Assembly: GCA_020744425.1 (NCBI GenBank)
Contig: JAGMUV010000016.1
Coordinates: 310,001-374,000 of the forward strand
Source: Dactylonectria macrodidyma
Taxonomy: Eukaryota > Ascomycota > Sordariomycetes > Hypocreales > Nectriaceae
Length of the DNA: 64,000 nucleotides
Direction of reading: 5' to 3'
Shown: piece after piece, positions 43,522 to 54,588 of the stretch
How positions within the stretch are numbered: position 1 is the first letter of the stretch
How the letters are laid out: each line of letters opens with the position of its first letter
The notes under the pieces: model-generated
Told to the model about the DNA's origin: nothing
Seen by the model: the letters and a program-made list of their open reading frames with translations, nothing else
Databases searched by the model: none
Position numbers and translations under genes: made by a program

Positions 43522-43835
43522 GAGAATGGGACATACTAACAGCCGGAACCAGGAAACAGTGGCACAATACTAACACGGTACAGCCTCATTTTGACAGACC
43601 ACGCTTCAGCTGCTGAGGATAGGATGCTGAACACTTGGAGAAATTGGCCTTCAAGCAGGCCTGTCAGAGAGAGTCAAGCGAGGCCAAACGAAAGCGATCC
43701 AGGGAGAGAAAGTGGGGCTTTACTTGTGGTCAGGATTGAAGGTGGCAGAAATGTAAATAGTATAGCGTGTTCCATGGCCCTATGAGATCCGTTCTCCCGG
43801 GCGTAATAAATCTACTACTACTACTACTACTACAG
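43522..43835 (+). other. LINE-2 3' UTR and tail
   Basis: Holds the conserved LINE element at 43581-43666, then ctcccgggcgtaataaa and a (tac)n tail that probably primes reverse transcription. Confidence 0.8.
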
Positions 43836-43926
43836 TGCACAGAAATGGCAAAACAGCGCGTCTCCACTACAATTTTGGTGTGGTTTTTGACTTAAGAAGC
43901 CATACCAATACCGCGTCTGCAGGACG

Positions 43927-45186
43927 ATGGAGGTTCCAAATGCACGCTTCGACATCACCGACCCGGGCGGCACATATCGACCTGACCTACCACCAGAAAC
44001 GGACCGCGGCTATGATTTTCAACCTTTGACGATGTCTGCACGCGAGCCCGTCGTACGAGACTTACCTAACACGCCGCTGGGCATTTTCCATCATTTTGTA
44101 CCACAATTCCTAGTGGAAGAATGGGCGGCTGCCACGAACGAGACGACGCAAGCTCTTCTTGATAGCTCTGATGCATCCGAGCGAGCTCGAATCCAAGACT
44201 GGACGCCGACGTCAGCTTCCGAGATCTATATTTTCATCGCAATGGTCATTTGTATGGAAAATCACCCTGAAAGTGCTATCACAAGCTATTGGAAGTCTCC
44301 GAGCGACGACGACACGAGCCCATTCTATCCATTTACGCGTCACATGACGCTACGACGGTTCCAACTTCTGTTTCGTCGCATACATATCTTTTCAGAGGCT
44401 GAAATCTTTAGCCAGCTTGCCTCAAGCAGTGCCTTTCCGAAAGCCTACCTCCAAGTCGAAAAGTGGTCTTCATACATACAACAACAACTCGAGAAAGTCT
44501 ACGTCCCAGGAACCGTGATCGCTGTAGACGAATGTATGCAGGGATTTACGGGCAGATCTGCCCTAAAAACCTACATTCCGAACAAGCCTACTCCCGAAGG
44601 GATTAAGATCTGGGTCATTGCTCAAGACGGCATATTTCTACGGTGGCTATGGCATATGCCAGGCAAGGGGCCCATTGGTATACCGAAGAAGCAGAGGAAT
44701 GACGACCATCCGTATCGCCTAACGCCAACGCAGCTTGTGGTCGTTACGTTAATAAATTTGCTGCCAACTGCCAGCTATCATGTTTTCTTAGACAACTTGT
44801 TTTCGTCACCGGATCTCTTTAAGCTCTTGTATGACATGGGCATCGGTGCATCGGGCACAGCGCGTCTAAACTGCGGTATCCACAAGATGCTAGTGGATGC
44901 AAAGAAGAAGCCTGACACGTCGACGTCTTGGGGCTGGTCACTCGAAATTCCTACGCCTTGTAACAAAGTCCGCTACTAATATTCCCCTACTGATTTTACT
45001 AGTAAATGTATTAATATCCAATTTACAGGTCAACCAGATCGCTTGGAAAGACAACGAAATCGTCCTTTTCTTGTCATCCGTCTACCGATTCTCTGACACC
45101 GTCGTAAGACGTCGGCGACGTCCGCGCAATGGCAACACTAGTGCGAAAAGGGCTGCCCGGGCTGAATTCGGCGACGTATATGATAC
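43927..45186 (+). pseudogene. piggyBac-like transposase, N-terminal part
   Basis: DDE_Tnp_1_7-type transposase. The first exon (ATG 43927 to 44967) shows LGIFHHFVPQFLVEEWA, the first catalytic Asp in VIAVDECMQGFTGRS (about residue 199) and the second in YHVFLDNLFSSPDLF (about 287). A GT-AG intron (44968-45028) leads to a second exon reading VNQIAWKDNEIVLFLSSVY and ending around KRAARAEFGDVY. After about 45186 the frame becomes unrelated GC-rich sequence. The third catalytic Asp and the Cys-rich tail are found 18 kb away at 63479-64000, so the gene is split by a large insertion or rearrangement. Confidence 0.85.
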
Positions 45187-45393
45187 GAAAAGAGGCGATG
45201 GCCAAGGGCCAAAGGCCCTAGGGGGGCACGAAGGGCCAGAAAGCTGCAATGGCAGGTGATGGATTGTATTGTTGTATGAAGAAGAATGATGATGAAGCAA
45301 AGCCAGAAGGGCCCTGCAGGCCCTTTTGAGGCCAGCTAACGCCTGCTCACGTGACTACTGCTCCACACGTGATTTCACGTATCAGTATATGAA
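45187..45393. other. GC-rich border sequence of the 18-kb insert
   Basis: Sequence with self-complementary GGGCC runs (gggccaaaggccctag, agggccctgcaggccctt) and two CACGTG-type motifs (tcacgtgact, cacacgtgat). No coding capacity seen. Confidence 0.5.
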
Positions 45394-45437
45394 ACAGGAG
45401 ACCGGTCCCTGCGGGCCCGCCAATGCCTTTCGGAACG
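45394..45437 (+). repeat. Hairpin element, copy a (partial)
   Basis: Contains acaggagaccggtccctgcg and aatgcctttcggaacg. It matches the core and right arm of copies b-d; the left arm is absent. Confidence 0.7.
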
Positions 45438-45748
45438 TCCCTCGGATCCTCTGATTTCCCTATGGTTCTTCGATGACGGCTCCGTATATTGACTGAGGAT
45501 ATACGGCGTTAGGTGGTCCTTTGGGAGCTGACTAAAGGACGAAGGTTTTCGTTTCGGATCACTGGCTTACAGCACAGAACCTTATCTGCCGTGTGACGTG
45601 GGATTCGATACCATTGGAACTTTAAGAACTTGACTCATCAATGCTCCTGACAAAACTGAAAGCTTCCGAAACAGCACATTTATATTATAATCCTTATCTT
45701 TATTTCTTTGACCGCCTGATCTTAGGTCGTAGTACTGAGCCACTCTCC

Positions 45749-45795
45749 ATGGCGCCAATTGATTACTCCAAATGGGATAACATAGACACTGGTTC
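45749..45795 (+). pseudogene. N-terminal fragment of the IDYSKWDN gene family
   Basis: ATG followed by APIDYSKWDNIDT, homologous to the start of the pseudogene at 54589, including the ctctcc/ttctcc directly before the ATG. Similarity stops after about 15 codons. Confidence 0.55.
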
Positions 45796-46600
45796 TTGCC
45801 GGGGCATGGTAGCAAGTGGATATGAGCCACGGGTGTGGTGAGGAGGGAAAGGAGAGGTAAAACAAATGGCGCGCCATGTCTGACGTGGAAAGCGGTCGAA
45901 ACAAAAGAGAGCAAGTGTCTGGCATTGAAGGTTTCAGGCCCTGCCATCGGGGGAACAGTGGCGGTCGGAAGATCAGCATAGGAGGCAGCTCGGTAAAGAA
46001 ACAATCGACCGCCACTTGTAAAAAGGAAACAACCGAAAGCCACCGGTAGGACGGTCTTCCCGTGCCACTGACGATAAATCGCAACCATTTCTGTCGTTAT
46101 TTCTGTAGTTATAAGGTCGGACGGTGGCAGAGCTCCGGGAATGGACGGAGTAGCGGGGACACACCCTCCGAAACCCCACGTAGCAGACAGGACAGGACAA
46201 ACAGATGAATCGTGGCTTATGGGTTTTTGGACTGTGGCTTAGCGTGGCGAAGCGCGATCAGGGCGCTATGCGGCCCGAGCGTAGGGAGGGCGCGGAAGGA
46301 AGAACCTTCGTCTCTACGTTCCTCAGGCAAAGATATGCCCGTGCCTGTCGCCACAGGAGACCGGCCCCTACGGGCCCGCCATCAAACCTTCGGAACGAGT
46401 CTTTCAGTTTGTGGGTTTGATGAAGGTCTACAGTTTGAGATATCGCGGGCATCATGATTGTGGCTGATGAGCGCACGGACCATTAAGTGTTTTGAAGATT
46501 GCATCTAGCGCACGGACCAAGGAGATTCTGATGAAGGGGTTATTCAGTCATACTACTCAAAAGCGGGGTTGATGTGGTGTTCCCAAACTTTTGGCACGTG
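45796..46600. other. Interval upstream of Helitron-1
   Basis: No gene supported. Hairpin element copy b lies at 46317-46400, and a short direct repeat agcgcacggacca occurs at about 46468 and 46508. Confidence 0.45.
46295..46400 (+). repeat. Hairpin element, copy b
   Basis: Begins ggcgcggaaggaagaacctt, left arm cgttcctcaggcaa (46317-46330), GC core ccggcccctacgggcccg, right arm caaaccttcggaacg. The core has a perfect GGCCC/GGGCC stem. Confidence 0.7.
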
Positions 46601-46608
46601 ATTGTTCA

Positions 46609-46624
46609 GCCGAAGGCTGACTCT
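46609..46624. repeat. Palindrome at left flank of Helitron-1
   Basis: ttcagccgaaggctga, a 6-bp stem with GAA loop. The same palindrome in the other orientation occurs at 52604-52619, just past the Helitron-1 reading frame. Confidence 0.55.
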
Positions 46625-46847
46625 ACATTAAGGGTTTGGTGCAGACAGGGGTCAATAAGTTTCCCGGGTTCTGATTGGCCAGCAATTTGTATGGATGGCC
46701 GCAAAACGTGCAACAACTGGACAATGGCTGCTAAGAAGTGGGCCTAGCTTTCTGCGGCTCGCAGCACCCCTGGTTTGTTTACTTGCGCTTCGCTTGACAT
46801 GGAAATTTCATTGAAACAACGCGTCTTGATGCGTGCTTCATTAAGTA

Positions 46848-46910
46848 ATGAGTCCTAAGTCTACTCCTCAAGGGCTTCAAGATGACTTGATTTCCATCGT
46901 CTGTGCCCGC
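46848..46910 (+). other. Start region of Helitron-1 gene
   Basis: ATG at 46848 opens a frame that leads through the Cys finger and, after splicing at 47035/47082, into SRSAIQTLRNLAVRSSSA. No upstream in-frame start is better. Confidence 0.6.
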
Positions 46911-49900
46911 TGTGGCGAGGAGAAACCGGCGGGTGACTTCGTCAGTAAACGGAAATCTGCTGGGAAAACCAAAAACTGCCTCGGCTGTCGTAGTCAGTGC
47001 AATTCTCATGTCAGCTCTGTCTCCCCACTCACTCTGTAAGACCATAAGAGCATTCAACACTAACTGAATAAAGAATTCCAGATCCAGAAGCGCGATCCAA
47101 ACATTGAGGAACCTCGCCGTCCGTTCTTCCTCAGCTGAAAGACCTGCCCGGAAGCGAACTGACGGAGAAGCTGGCTTATCCCCTGCTAAGGACAGGTCTG
47201 GAACCCAGCCCACGTCGCCAGAGAAGCTACAACAACTTCATGCAGCTAGGAGGTTATTCAGAGAGTCAATCAGCCAGCCTCACGTAGTGCTAGGGACGCC
47301 AATTCCACCAACCCAACAAAGCTCGCGGCTCTTCCGGGAAATGGCTCCCTCACCTCCCGCGCAGCCAACGACCCATCCAACCGCCTCACATTCTGATCCA
47401 TCTACTGTCCGAAGCAGCACAACTAGTGTAGATTACTCTTACTTGGCTGCTAGGTTCCACAGGGCCGGGAAAGACTCGCAAGATGATCCTTCCAAGGCCG
47501 GGGCGAGGGCCAAGCTGGCCGCTGTCCAGCGCGACCATCGTTCACGACGCCGTGCAGGGGAGACTGTGTCACTGACTCCCACAATATCTCAACTCGGCGT
47601 CTTTGATGGGTCTGAGGGTCCTGGAGAAGGTATCCTTGTGCTGTCGTCCTGGTAAATTGTTCAGGCTAACCACGGAGCGTAGATGGGAGTCGAGATCGAC
47701 TACAACCGAGTTGGTTTCAAGACGGGAATGGGATAACCAAGGGAGGCAATGACAGGGGACATTTCTCTGAATCTGATATTGACGCCGAGGACTATTTCAA
47801 CTTACTCCTTTCGCCTGCTCGACCACAGAGGTACCTCAAACAATTAGGGGTGGAGTGTGATTCCGATCCAGGGGACGAAGACGAGAACGACAATAATAAT
47901 TCCGTGGATGGAAGCCCTCTTCGCCATCGCTTGCCGCAGCCTTCCGCACAGCCAAGGCGTGGTCGCCGTGGTCCTGCCCCTGGTACAGGAGGGCGGCCGA
48001 GACAATCTCAAAGGCAAACTCCATCGTCGAGGCCGCCACGACGGTATCGGAGCCCAGTGATGATTCCACCTGAAGAATCGGCGGTATTTCATGCACAAGA
48101 CCCGGTGTGGAATGGAGACCTTGAGGCTTGCGCCTTGACTGGTCGCGACAAGGAAATCCTCCGCGAGTTCTGGACAGAGCTGGACAATGACCAAATGCAG
48201 TTTTGCAGTCGATGCCAAGAGAGTTGGTTCCAGATGAAGATCGATTGCGATGGCATTTGTGCGCGTTGTTATCGGAGGGATGAGAAGCGCCAGCCCGACG
48301 AGCCATATTTCTTCTCTGCGGACAATCAGCTCGACTTTGGCCCTGTGCCGGGCCGGTTGCCCCAGCTCACGCCTACCGAAGAGTCGTTGATTGCTCGTGT
48401 TCACGTCCACGTGAACATTATGCTTGTGCGAGGGCAGCAGTACAAGTATCGAGGGCACGTAATTCACTTTCTCCGGGAGGTTGGCTTAGTGTACAACCAG
48501 CTCCCGCTTTTGCCGCAAGAGTTGAACACTGTGTTACTACGTCCTGCGAATACGTCGTCCCACGCAAATCTTAGCCGGCAATTCACCCGCCAGTTCCGCG
48601 TGCGCCGCCAGCCGGTTGTCATATGGCTAGACTACCTCCGCCGCCATCATCCCGGCTATCGATGCGTCGCCATCGACGAAGAGCGGCTGAATCAATTGCC
48701 CCAAGATGGTAATGTCCTGGATGCTATCCCCCAGAGTCAGGTGGAGGCTGCCGATGTTGGACCCGACTCACCCGAGGAAGATCAGGAGGCAGAGCCTGAC
48801 CTGGAGGACGAGGCTGCGGTGCCGGACCTGTTGGCTAAGGACACGGAGCTCGATGCTCTGCGGTCTATTCTCTCCGGAGAATCAGGCGCTGATTCAGGGC
48901 TTTCCACAAGCTTCCAGGCGCAGGCACAACACGAGCTGCAGCTCCCGAATATACGACACACACCCATTAATGAGTTCAATCGCTCTCATGCCCTACTCTC
49001 CTTGGCATTTCCCTGCCTCTTTCCTGACGGTAGAGCCGACTTTGTTGAACCCCGATTGCGCTCCATTGATTACAAGGATTACGTCGAGCACGCGATGCGC
49101 TGGCACGACGGGCGTTTTGCACGCCACCCGACCTTCCGCTTCGTCGCCTTCAACACGCTAATGCGGTCACAAGCACGTTCGCGGTCCAGATTCTTCGTGA
49201 AGCAACATGATGGGAGACAGCAGCCGCTGACGCGAGAGCAACTTATTCAGGCGCTCGAACACAGCGAGGACCCCGAGGCGCAGGCGCTGATCAACTCGAT
49301 CACAAGGCATGCGGTGTCTATTCGCGGTACGCGTCCATTCTGGAACAAAAAGAGGCAGGACCTCGAGGCCTACGCCTATAACCTTGGTTGTCCTGGTGCA
49401 TTCATCACGTTTAGCCCGGCAGATTTACACTGGCGGAGTCTCTACCAGCACATGCCCCAGTATGACGACTGGCTAGCCGCCACCGAGCCGGAGAGGATGG
49501 CTCTATCGCGCCGCCTATTGCGGCAGAACCCTCACATTGCTGCTTTCCACTTCTACCGCCGATACTGCCTCTTTCGGGATATCGTGCTAAGCAAGAAGTT
49601 TAGCATCACGGATTACTGGGATCGTTATGAATGGCAAGGGCGTGGGAGTCCACACAACCACGGCCTGTACTGGATGGAAAATTGCCCCGGAGCCGACATA
49701 GAGGACGAAGCCGCTCGTGATGTTTTTGCACGCACGTGAGGATTCCACGTCACTGCCATTAACCCCGAGCCGAGTAGGACTATGCCTCAGGGTGAGGGTA
49801 ATCCGCTGAGCGTAGATCCCCTAAGCATAGAGATGACATTCCTGCGGCTCTCGCAAATTGTCAACCGTTGCCAGCGCCACAAGTGCAACACCACGTACTG

Positions 49901-52562
49901 CTTGCGTGTGAGGAAGAGAACCGGTGACATCGCGAGGGATATGGAGGGCGCTGCTGCAGACATCGAGGCGGCCAACGCGGCCAATCCAGAGAGGGAGTGT
50001 CGTTTTGACTTCCCTCGTGCCTTGCGGGAGCTGGCTGCAGTTATCAGGAAGGAAGGTAGGTCGTACCACATCTTCGAGGCGGCGCGGAACGACAGCCTCA
50101 TGAACCACTTCAATCCTGCTATCATCCTAGGCTGGCTAGCCAATATCGACATATCTCCTTGCACCAGCTTACAGGCGGTTATTACGTACGCTGCGAAGTA
50201 TTGCAGCAAATCTGAGAAGAAGACTGAGCCTTACTGCAAACTTGCAGATCAGGTCTTGCCGCACACGGCACACCTCCAGCCCTTATTATCCTTCTCCTCT
50301 CGCCTTATGAATAAGCTGATTGCCGAGAGGGATTACTCGGCGCAGGAGATTTCCCACCTTCTGCTTAACATCCCTCTGCAGGAAGGGACACGGATGGTCG
50401 TCTCCGTCGACTGCCGTCCGTTGGAGCAACATGCACGTTCGTATCGCGTCGACGAAGATGTCAATGAGACTATCGGCAGCTACAGAAAATATCTGGAGCG
50501 AAATGACCAGCATGAGGATGTAGCCTACCTCGAGTACCTGCAATCGTACAATCTCAAGACGTGGAGGAGACTCGCTGCTAACGCGAAGCAAAGGGTCCTA
50601 GCTTACTTCCCTCGATACAAGTCCATAGAGGCTTCTCCCCAGTTTAACGACTTCTGCCGTGTTAAATTGATGATGGTTCATCCACATCGCTCTCCACAAG
50701 AGTTGCTCGTGGTGGGCGGGCAGCGGTTCGATTCCTTCGCGACTGCGTACAAGTGCTGCACAGAGCACCATGATGCCCACGCGGACGATCATTATGGGGA
50801 GCCAGATAACAAAGAATTGAGGGCAGAGGACGATGAATTTGAGCTTGAGCTCCATGAGGAGCCCATTGTGGAGGAGGACTGGCATGAACTCGCCCGCATG
50901 CTGCCTGACCGCCCGCTGGAGGAAGAGGACATCGACATCCTCGGCCGCCGAGATATCGACATCGATTATGATTGGGCCTCCCACGTTGGACGGTATACCG
51001 ACGACGGCATTCTCAGCGGCGACTACTGGAAGCAACGCAAAGCGGAAAACCCCTGGAATCTCGACGTGGACCATCAGCCCTTGGAAGCTCGCGATTCCCT
51101 AAATCGAGATCAGCGCCTAGTGTACGACACGGTGATGGGCCACTTCCTGACAGGGGTTCCTTCCCAGTTGTTACTCCATGTAGATGGGGAGGCGGCACTG
51201 GCAAGTCATACCTCATCAACCTGCTCTCCGCGCACCTTCAAGCCGCGACGGGCGGGAGAGGGACACCCGTCTGGCGTGCCGCGCCCACGGGCGTCGCGGG
51301 AAATCAGATTTCGGGCACTACCTTGCATTCCCTGTTGCACCTGCCAATTAATAAGGACTTCAAGCCTCTCTCAGCCATTGATAAGGCTCAGCTCCAGAAG
51401 AAGCTTAAAGATATCAAGTATCTGATCATTGATGAGAAGAGCATGCTTGGACTGCGTCAGCTATCTTGGATCGATGACCGTCTCCGAGAGGCGTTCCCGA
51501 ATAAGAACGAAGAGTTCTTTAGCGGCCTGAACATCCTGTTGGTTGGTGACTTCTTTCAGCTTCCCCCTGTGCTGCAGAAGCCGCTTTATTACGATAAAGA
51601 GGTTCAGGGAGTAGAGATCAAGGGCAGAAACGCATATAGGCGATTCGATAAATCGGTCTTCTTGAAAGTTGTCCAGCGGCAGCGTGGCGACGATCAGGAG
51701 GCATTCCGCCTAGCTCTCGGGGAATTGCGACTGCTTCAACTATCTGTGGAGTCCTGGAAGCTCCTTTCCAGCCGCGTACAGGCAAAACTAGACGATCAAG
51801 AGGTCGCAAGGTTTGTCAACGCCTTACGAGTATACGCCACTAAAGATAGGGTGAACGAATATAACCACTATCACCTCGACCGCCTCAGCCGGCCAGTCAT
51901 CCAGGTCATGGCTAAGAACGTCGGCCCCGGCGCGGCTGCTGCACCTGATGACAAGGCGGGCAACCTTGCGAAGCAGATCCCAATATGCATTGGCTCCCGT
52001 CTGATGCTGACGTCCAACCTTTGGCAGCCAGTTGGCCTCTGCAACGGCGCTCGCGGCACAGTTTACGATATCGGCTGGGCACCTGGGGCCGACCCCATCC
52101 AAGACCCTCCCTGTGTTATCATGATGGAGTTTGACAAATACAGCGGACCGGTATTCCTGACCACCGTTGATGGCAGGAAGGTTGTGCCGATTCTCCCAGT
52201 GGAGAGGGACTTCCTCATGGGAGCCATTCTCTGCGCTCGCACCCAGTTTCCCCTGATCGTATGCTACGCAATTACCGTGCACAAGTCACAAAGCATCACC
52301 GAAGACATGGTAGTTACAGATCTGTCCTGCCGGGACTTTCAGACTAGTTTAGGCTACGTGGCTGTCTCGCGTGAAAACGCTCAAGGGTCTGATGTTGGAT
52401 GCACCATTTGATCGTAATCACTTGGTCTACGGGTCTCCCCCGGATGGCATGAAGATGAAGATGAGGGATCAGGAGCTTAGGAAACGGCAGGTGCTCACAC
52501 GGAATCCGTACATGTCACATAATACCAAGAATGGCCATGGCAATGGATCAGTACGTAGATAA
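46848..52562 (+). pseudogene. Helitron-1 Rep-helicase, damaged
   Basis: Rolling-circle transposase-helicase. Exon 1 starts with ATG 46848 and has a Cys finger (CARCGEEKPAGDFV...CLGCRSQC). A 46-nt intron (47036-47081) and a 53-nt intron (47630-47682, branch GCTAAC) follow. Rep region: EWQGRGSPHNHGLYWME (HUH motif) and the two-Tyr motif ITYAAKYCSKSEK. Helicase: GGGTGKSYLI, YLIIDEKSMLG, LVGDFFQLPPV, VHKSQSITEDMV, GYVAVSR, ending LKGLMLDAPFDRNHLV. Lesions: TGA at 49737-49739 where Trp is expected (ART-GFHVTAINPEPSR), a 1-base loss near 51188 in the Walker A, and another near 52370. The open pieces between are intact, so decay is recent. Confidence 0.88.
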
Positions 52563-52603
52563 TGCAGTAGTAGTAATAGCTTCCCGGCCCGCGGACACAC
52601 AGC

Positions 52604-52680
52604 CTTCGGCTGAGGCTACTCCATGCACCCCATCGCCGCTCCAATGTGCATGGGGTGACGTAGTATTTTATTTACCCCGC
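52604..52680. repeat. Palindromes at right flank of Helitron-1
   Basis: cagccttcggctga (52604-52619) is followed by a stem caccccat/atggggtg (52627-52657). These may be the 3' terminal hairpins of the Helitron, but I could not fix a CTRR end. Confidence 0.45.
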
Positions 52681-52756
52681 CCCAAATATCTTCCAGTTTC
52701 ATCTTACTCCTTTCGTTTCTGAATATCTGGAAGAGCCATACACAATCGCTAGACGC

Positions 52757-53559
52757 ATGAGGCTCTTCAAAATCACGCTTGTGGGCGACGGAGGAGTTGG
52801 AAAAACGGCAATGGTCACCCAGGTAAGAGGCCCTTCCTCTTTCATATAAGCAAATTAGCTGACAAGCTTGCAACCCGCTAGGCTTATTTTAGCGACTTCA
52901 TCGAAGGGTATGATCTGACGGTCGAGGATAACTGCAGGAAGCAACTTGTCGTTAGCGACGAGCCTTGCTTGCTTGAATTGCTAGATACACCTTCCCAGGA
53001 AGAGTACACGGCACTCCGGGAGCAGTGGCACAGAGACTCCGATGCGTTTATGATCGTATATAGCATCTCATCTAGGAGTTCCTTCAACAAAGTAAAGAAG
53101 TGGAATGACGAAATACTGAAGGCACGAGAGAAACATCCTCAAAAAGAGATAAAAGAACTTTCGCAGGCGGGTTTCGAGATATGGAAGTCGCCGCCGAGGA
53201 TCTTAGTAGGCAACAAAGCCGACCGGGAGGAAATCGAGAGAGATGTGTCCACTCAAGAAGGAGAGACCCTCGCGCGTGAGTTGGGCATCAAATTCGTGGA
53301 AACCTCGGCAAAGAGCAATGAGCAGACAATGGAGCCGATACAACAACTTGTCCGACAGACTCGAAAATGGACCGAGGAAATTGGGCAGGCAGATATAGAA
53401 GCAAAGGCGGAAGCATCGGAGCCGGTTGAACCACTGAAAGGCTCAAGTCACCACAAAATTGCACTGGCATTATTTAAGAACTTTCTGGAGAAGATCAAGC
53501 CTTCCAATCTATCATCGGCCGACGATGCAAAGGCAAAACGCAGACATCCACTCAATTAA
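52757..53559 (+). CDS. Ras-like small GTPase with altered switch II
   Basis: Exons 52757-52822 and 52882-53559 (59-nt intron, GTAAGA...CTAG) give 247 aa. Ras numbering fits without gaps at the start: P-loop GDGGVGKT at 10-17, Thr35 in DLTVED, and DTPSQEE at 57-63 where Ras has DTAGQEE. Later motifs are VGNKADRE (G4) and ETSAKSN (G5). The C-terminus (AKRRHPLN) lacks a CAAX box, so lipid anchoring is not expected. Gly60 of the DxxG motif is Ser, which should impair switching (inference). It lies between Helitron-1 and an NLR remnant and may be host DNA or Helitron cargo. The reading frame is intact. Confidence 0.85.
52823..52881 (+). other. Intron of Ras-like gene
   Basis: 59 nt, GTAAGA...CTAG, joining TAMVTQ to AYFSDFIEG; position after the P-loop is common in Ras-family genes. 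Confidence 0.85.
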
Positions 53560-53905
53560 AACCCGCCCCAATTTTGGAAGATTGAGGGGACTTTAGCATA
53601 CAAAGATGTTTGTGAGTCCGTCGGGGCTTGCGCAAATGCGTGTTCTTTCCATCTTTCACGATCCATATACCGTCAGAGCTTATGCCGTACCCAGAGTAAC
53701 CAACACTTCGTAAAGCGGCCTCAGCCGATTGATTATCGATGGCAGGCAATAAATCCTGGCCATCCGTCGAGAAGACGTCTGACTGCACTGAACTGTCATG
53801 GACCTTGAGCGTCCGTAGACAAGCGCCCGTAGTTGCATCCCAGACCTATAACTCCAGTTGTTACTTGCCCCATGTATGCCCTCTCTGGCGCCAGGCCGAC
53901 GCCGG
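53555..53905 (-). pseudogene. C-terminal remnant of a WD40-repeat NLR (HET-E type)
   Basis: On the minus strand: LEL, TAG (53846-53848), then VWDATTGACLRTLKVHDSSV, FSTDGQDLLPAI and GYGISSDGIWIVKDGKN. This is the last WD40 repeat and the tail typical of NACHT-WD40 proteins. A TAA at 53861-53863 and the TAG are both explained by CAA/CAG to TAA/TAG. No NACHT part is present. It converges on the Ras-like gene, with ends overlapping by a few bases. Confidence 0.7.
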
Positions 53906-54240
53906 AACTCCGGCCACCCTGTTTCAGATCGCATCATTACGGGGACGGCGACAGTCGCAAGGCGACGCCTAGAACCATGGTAGCCTCTTCGTCATCTAAG
54001 GTTAGGCTAGGAGCAGACAATACGTCAGCCGGGTCAATGGAAAAAAAGATGTGAAAGAAAGTCGGCGGCAGATGAGCTGAAGTCGTCCGACACGACGCCA
54101 AAGGCCGGGATGTCGACTCGTGGCTCCTCAGATGTGGTTCGGTTCACAAAGGTGGCTCAGAAACGGTGGCGCATCAAAAGTGGCTTGGAAGGCTCAGATC
54201 GTTGAGCGAACCGAGCGTTGAGGGGTCAGAAGGCGCGGAA
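53906..54240. other. Interval upstream of hairpin copy c
   Basis: No gene supported; contains several gtggct-type repeats similar to sequence upstream of copies b and d. Confidence 0.4.
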
Positions 54241-54330
54241 GGAAGAACCTTCGTCACTAACGTTCCTCAGGCATAGACGAACAGGAGACCGGTCCCCTAC
54301 GGGGTCCGCCAATGCCTTTTCGGAACGAGT
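54230..54330 (+). repeat. Hairpin element, copy c
   Basis: ggcgcggaaggaagaacctt, left arm cgttcctcaggcat (54261-54274), core accggtcccctacggggtcc, right arm atgccttttcggaacg (54312-54327). It lies about 260 bp upstream of the IDYSKWDN pseudogene. Confidence 0.75.
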
Positions 54331-54588
54331 TGAGAGACGAGTTGAGAGATTGAGAAGTAAGGCGCTTAAAGTAAGGCGCTTACAAGGGCTGGTGGCGTCA
54401 GTGTGTGACCAGTTTCTTTTTGCCTTTTGCGCGCACAGGCGCTGGCTTCCTACTCAGACCCCGCATTCGGCAGCATTGTAGTTTAACGCTGCTTCATGTC
54501 TTATACTTTACCTTCGGCATCTAATTTATTTATTCATATTCAATCTGAATCTTCCCCAACTTCAAGAGATAGCATTGAATGATTCTCC

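Larger units (their letters stand above)
38311..43835 (+). mobile_element. LINE-2: Tad-like non-LTR retrotransposon with inserted MITE
   Basis: ORF1 (5' end missing), ORF2, and a 3' UTR ending in (tac)n at 43811-43834. Everything from the MITE to the tail is repeated, inverted, as 27405-32243. The 5' end is cut by the hAT-3 terminal region. Confidence 0.9.

Noticed and set aside
45582..46088. Minus-strand frame of 168 codons
   Set aside because: No recognisable domain, composition not coding-like, and it crosses a family fragment on the other strand.
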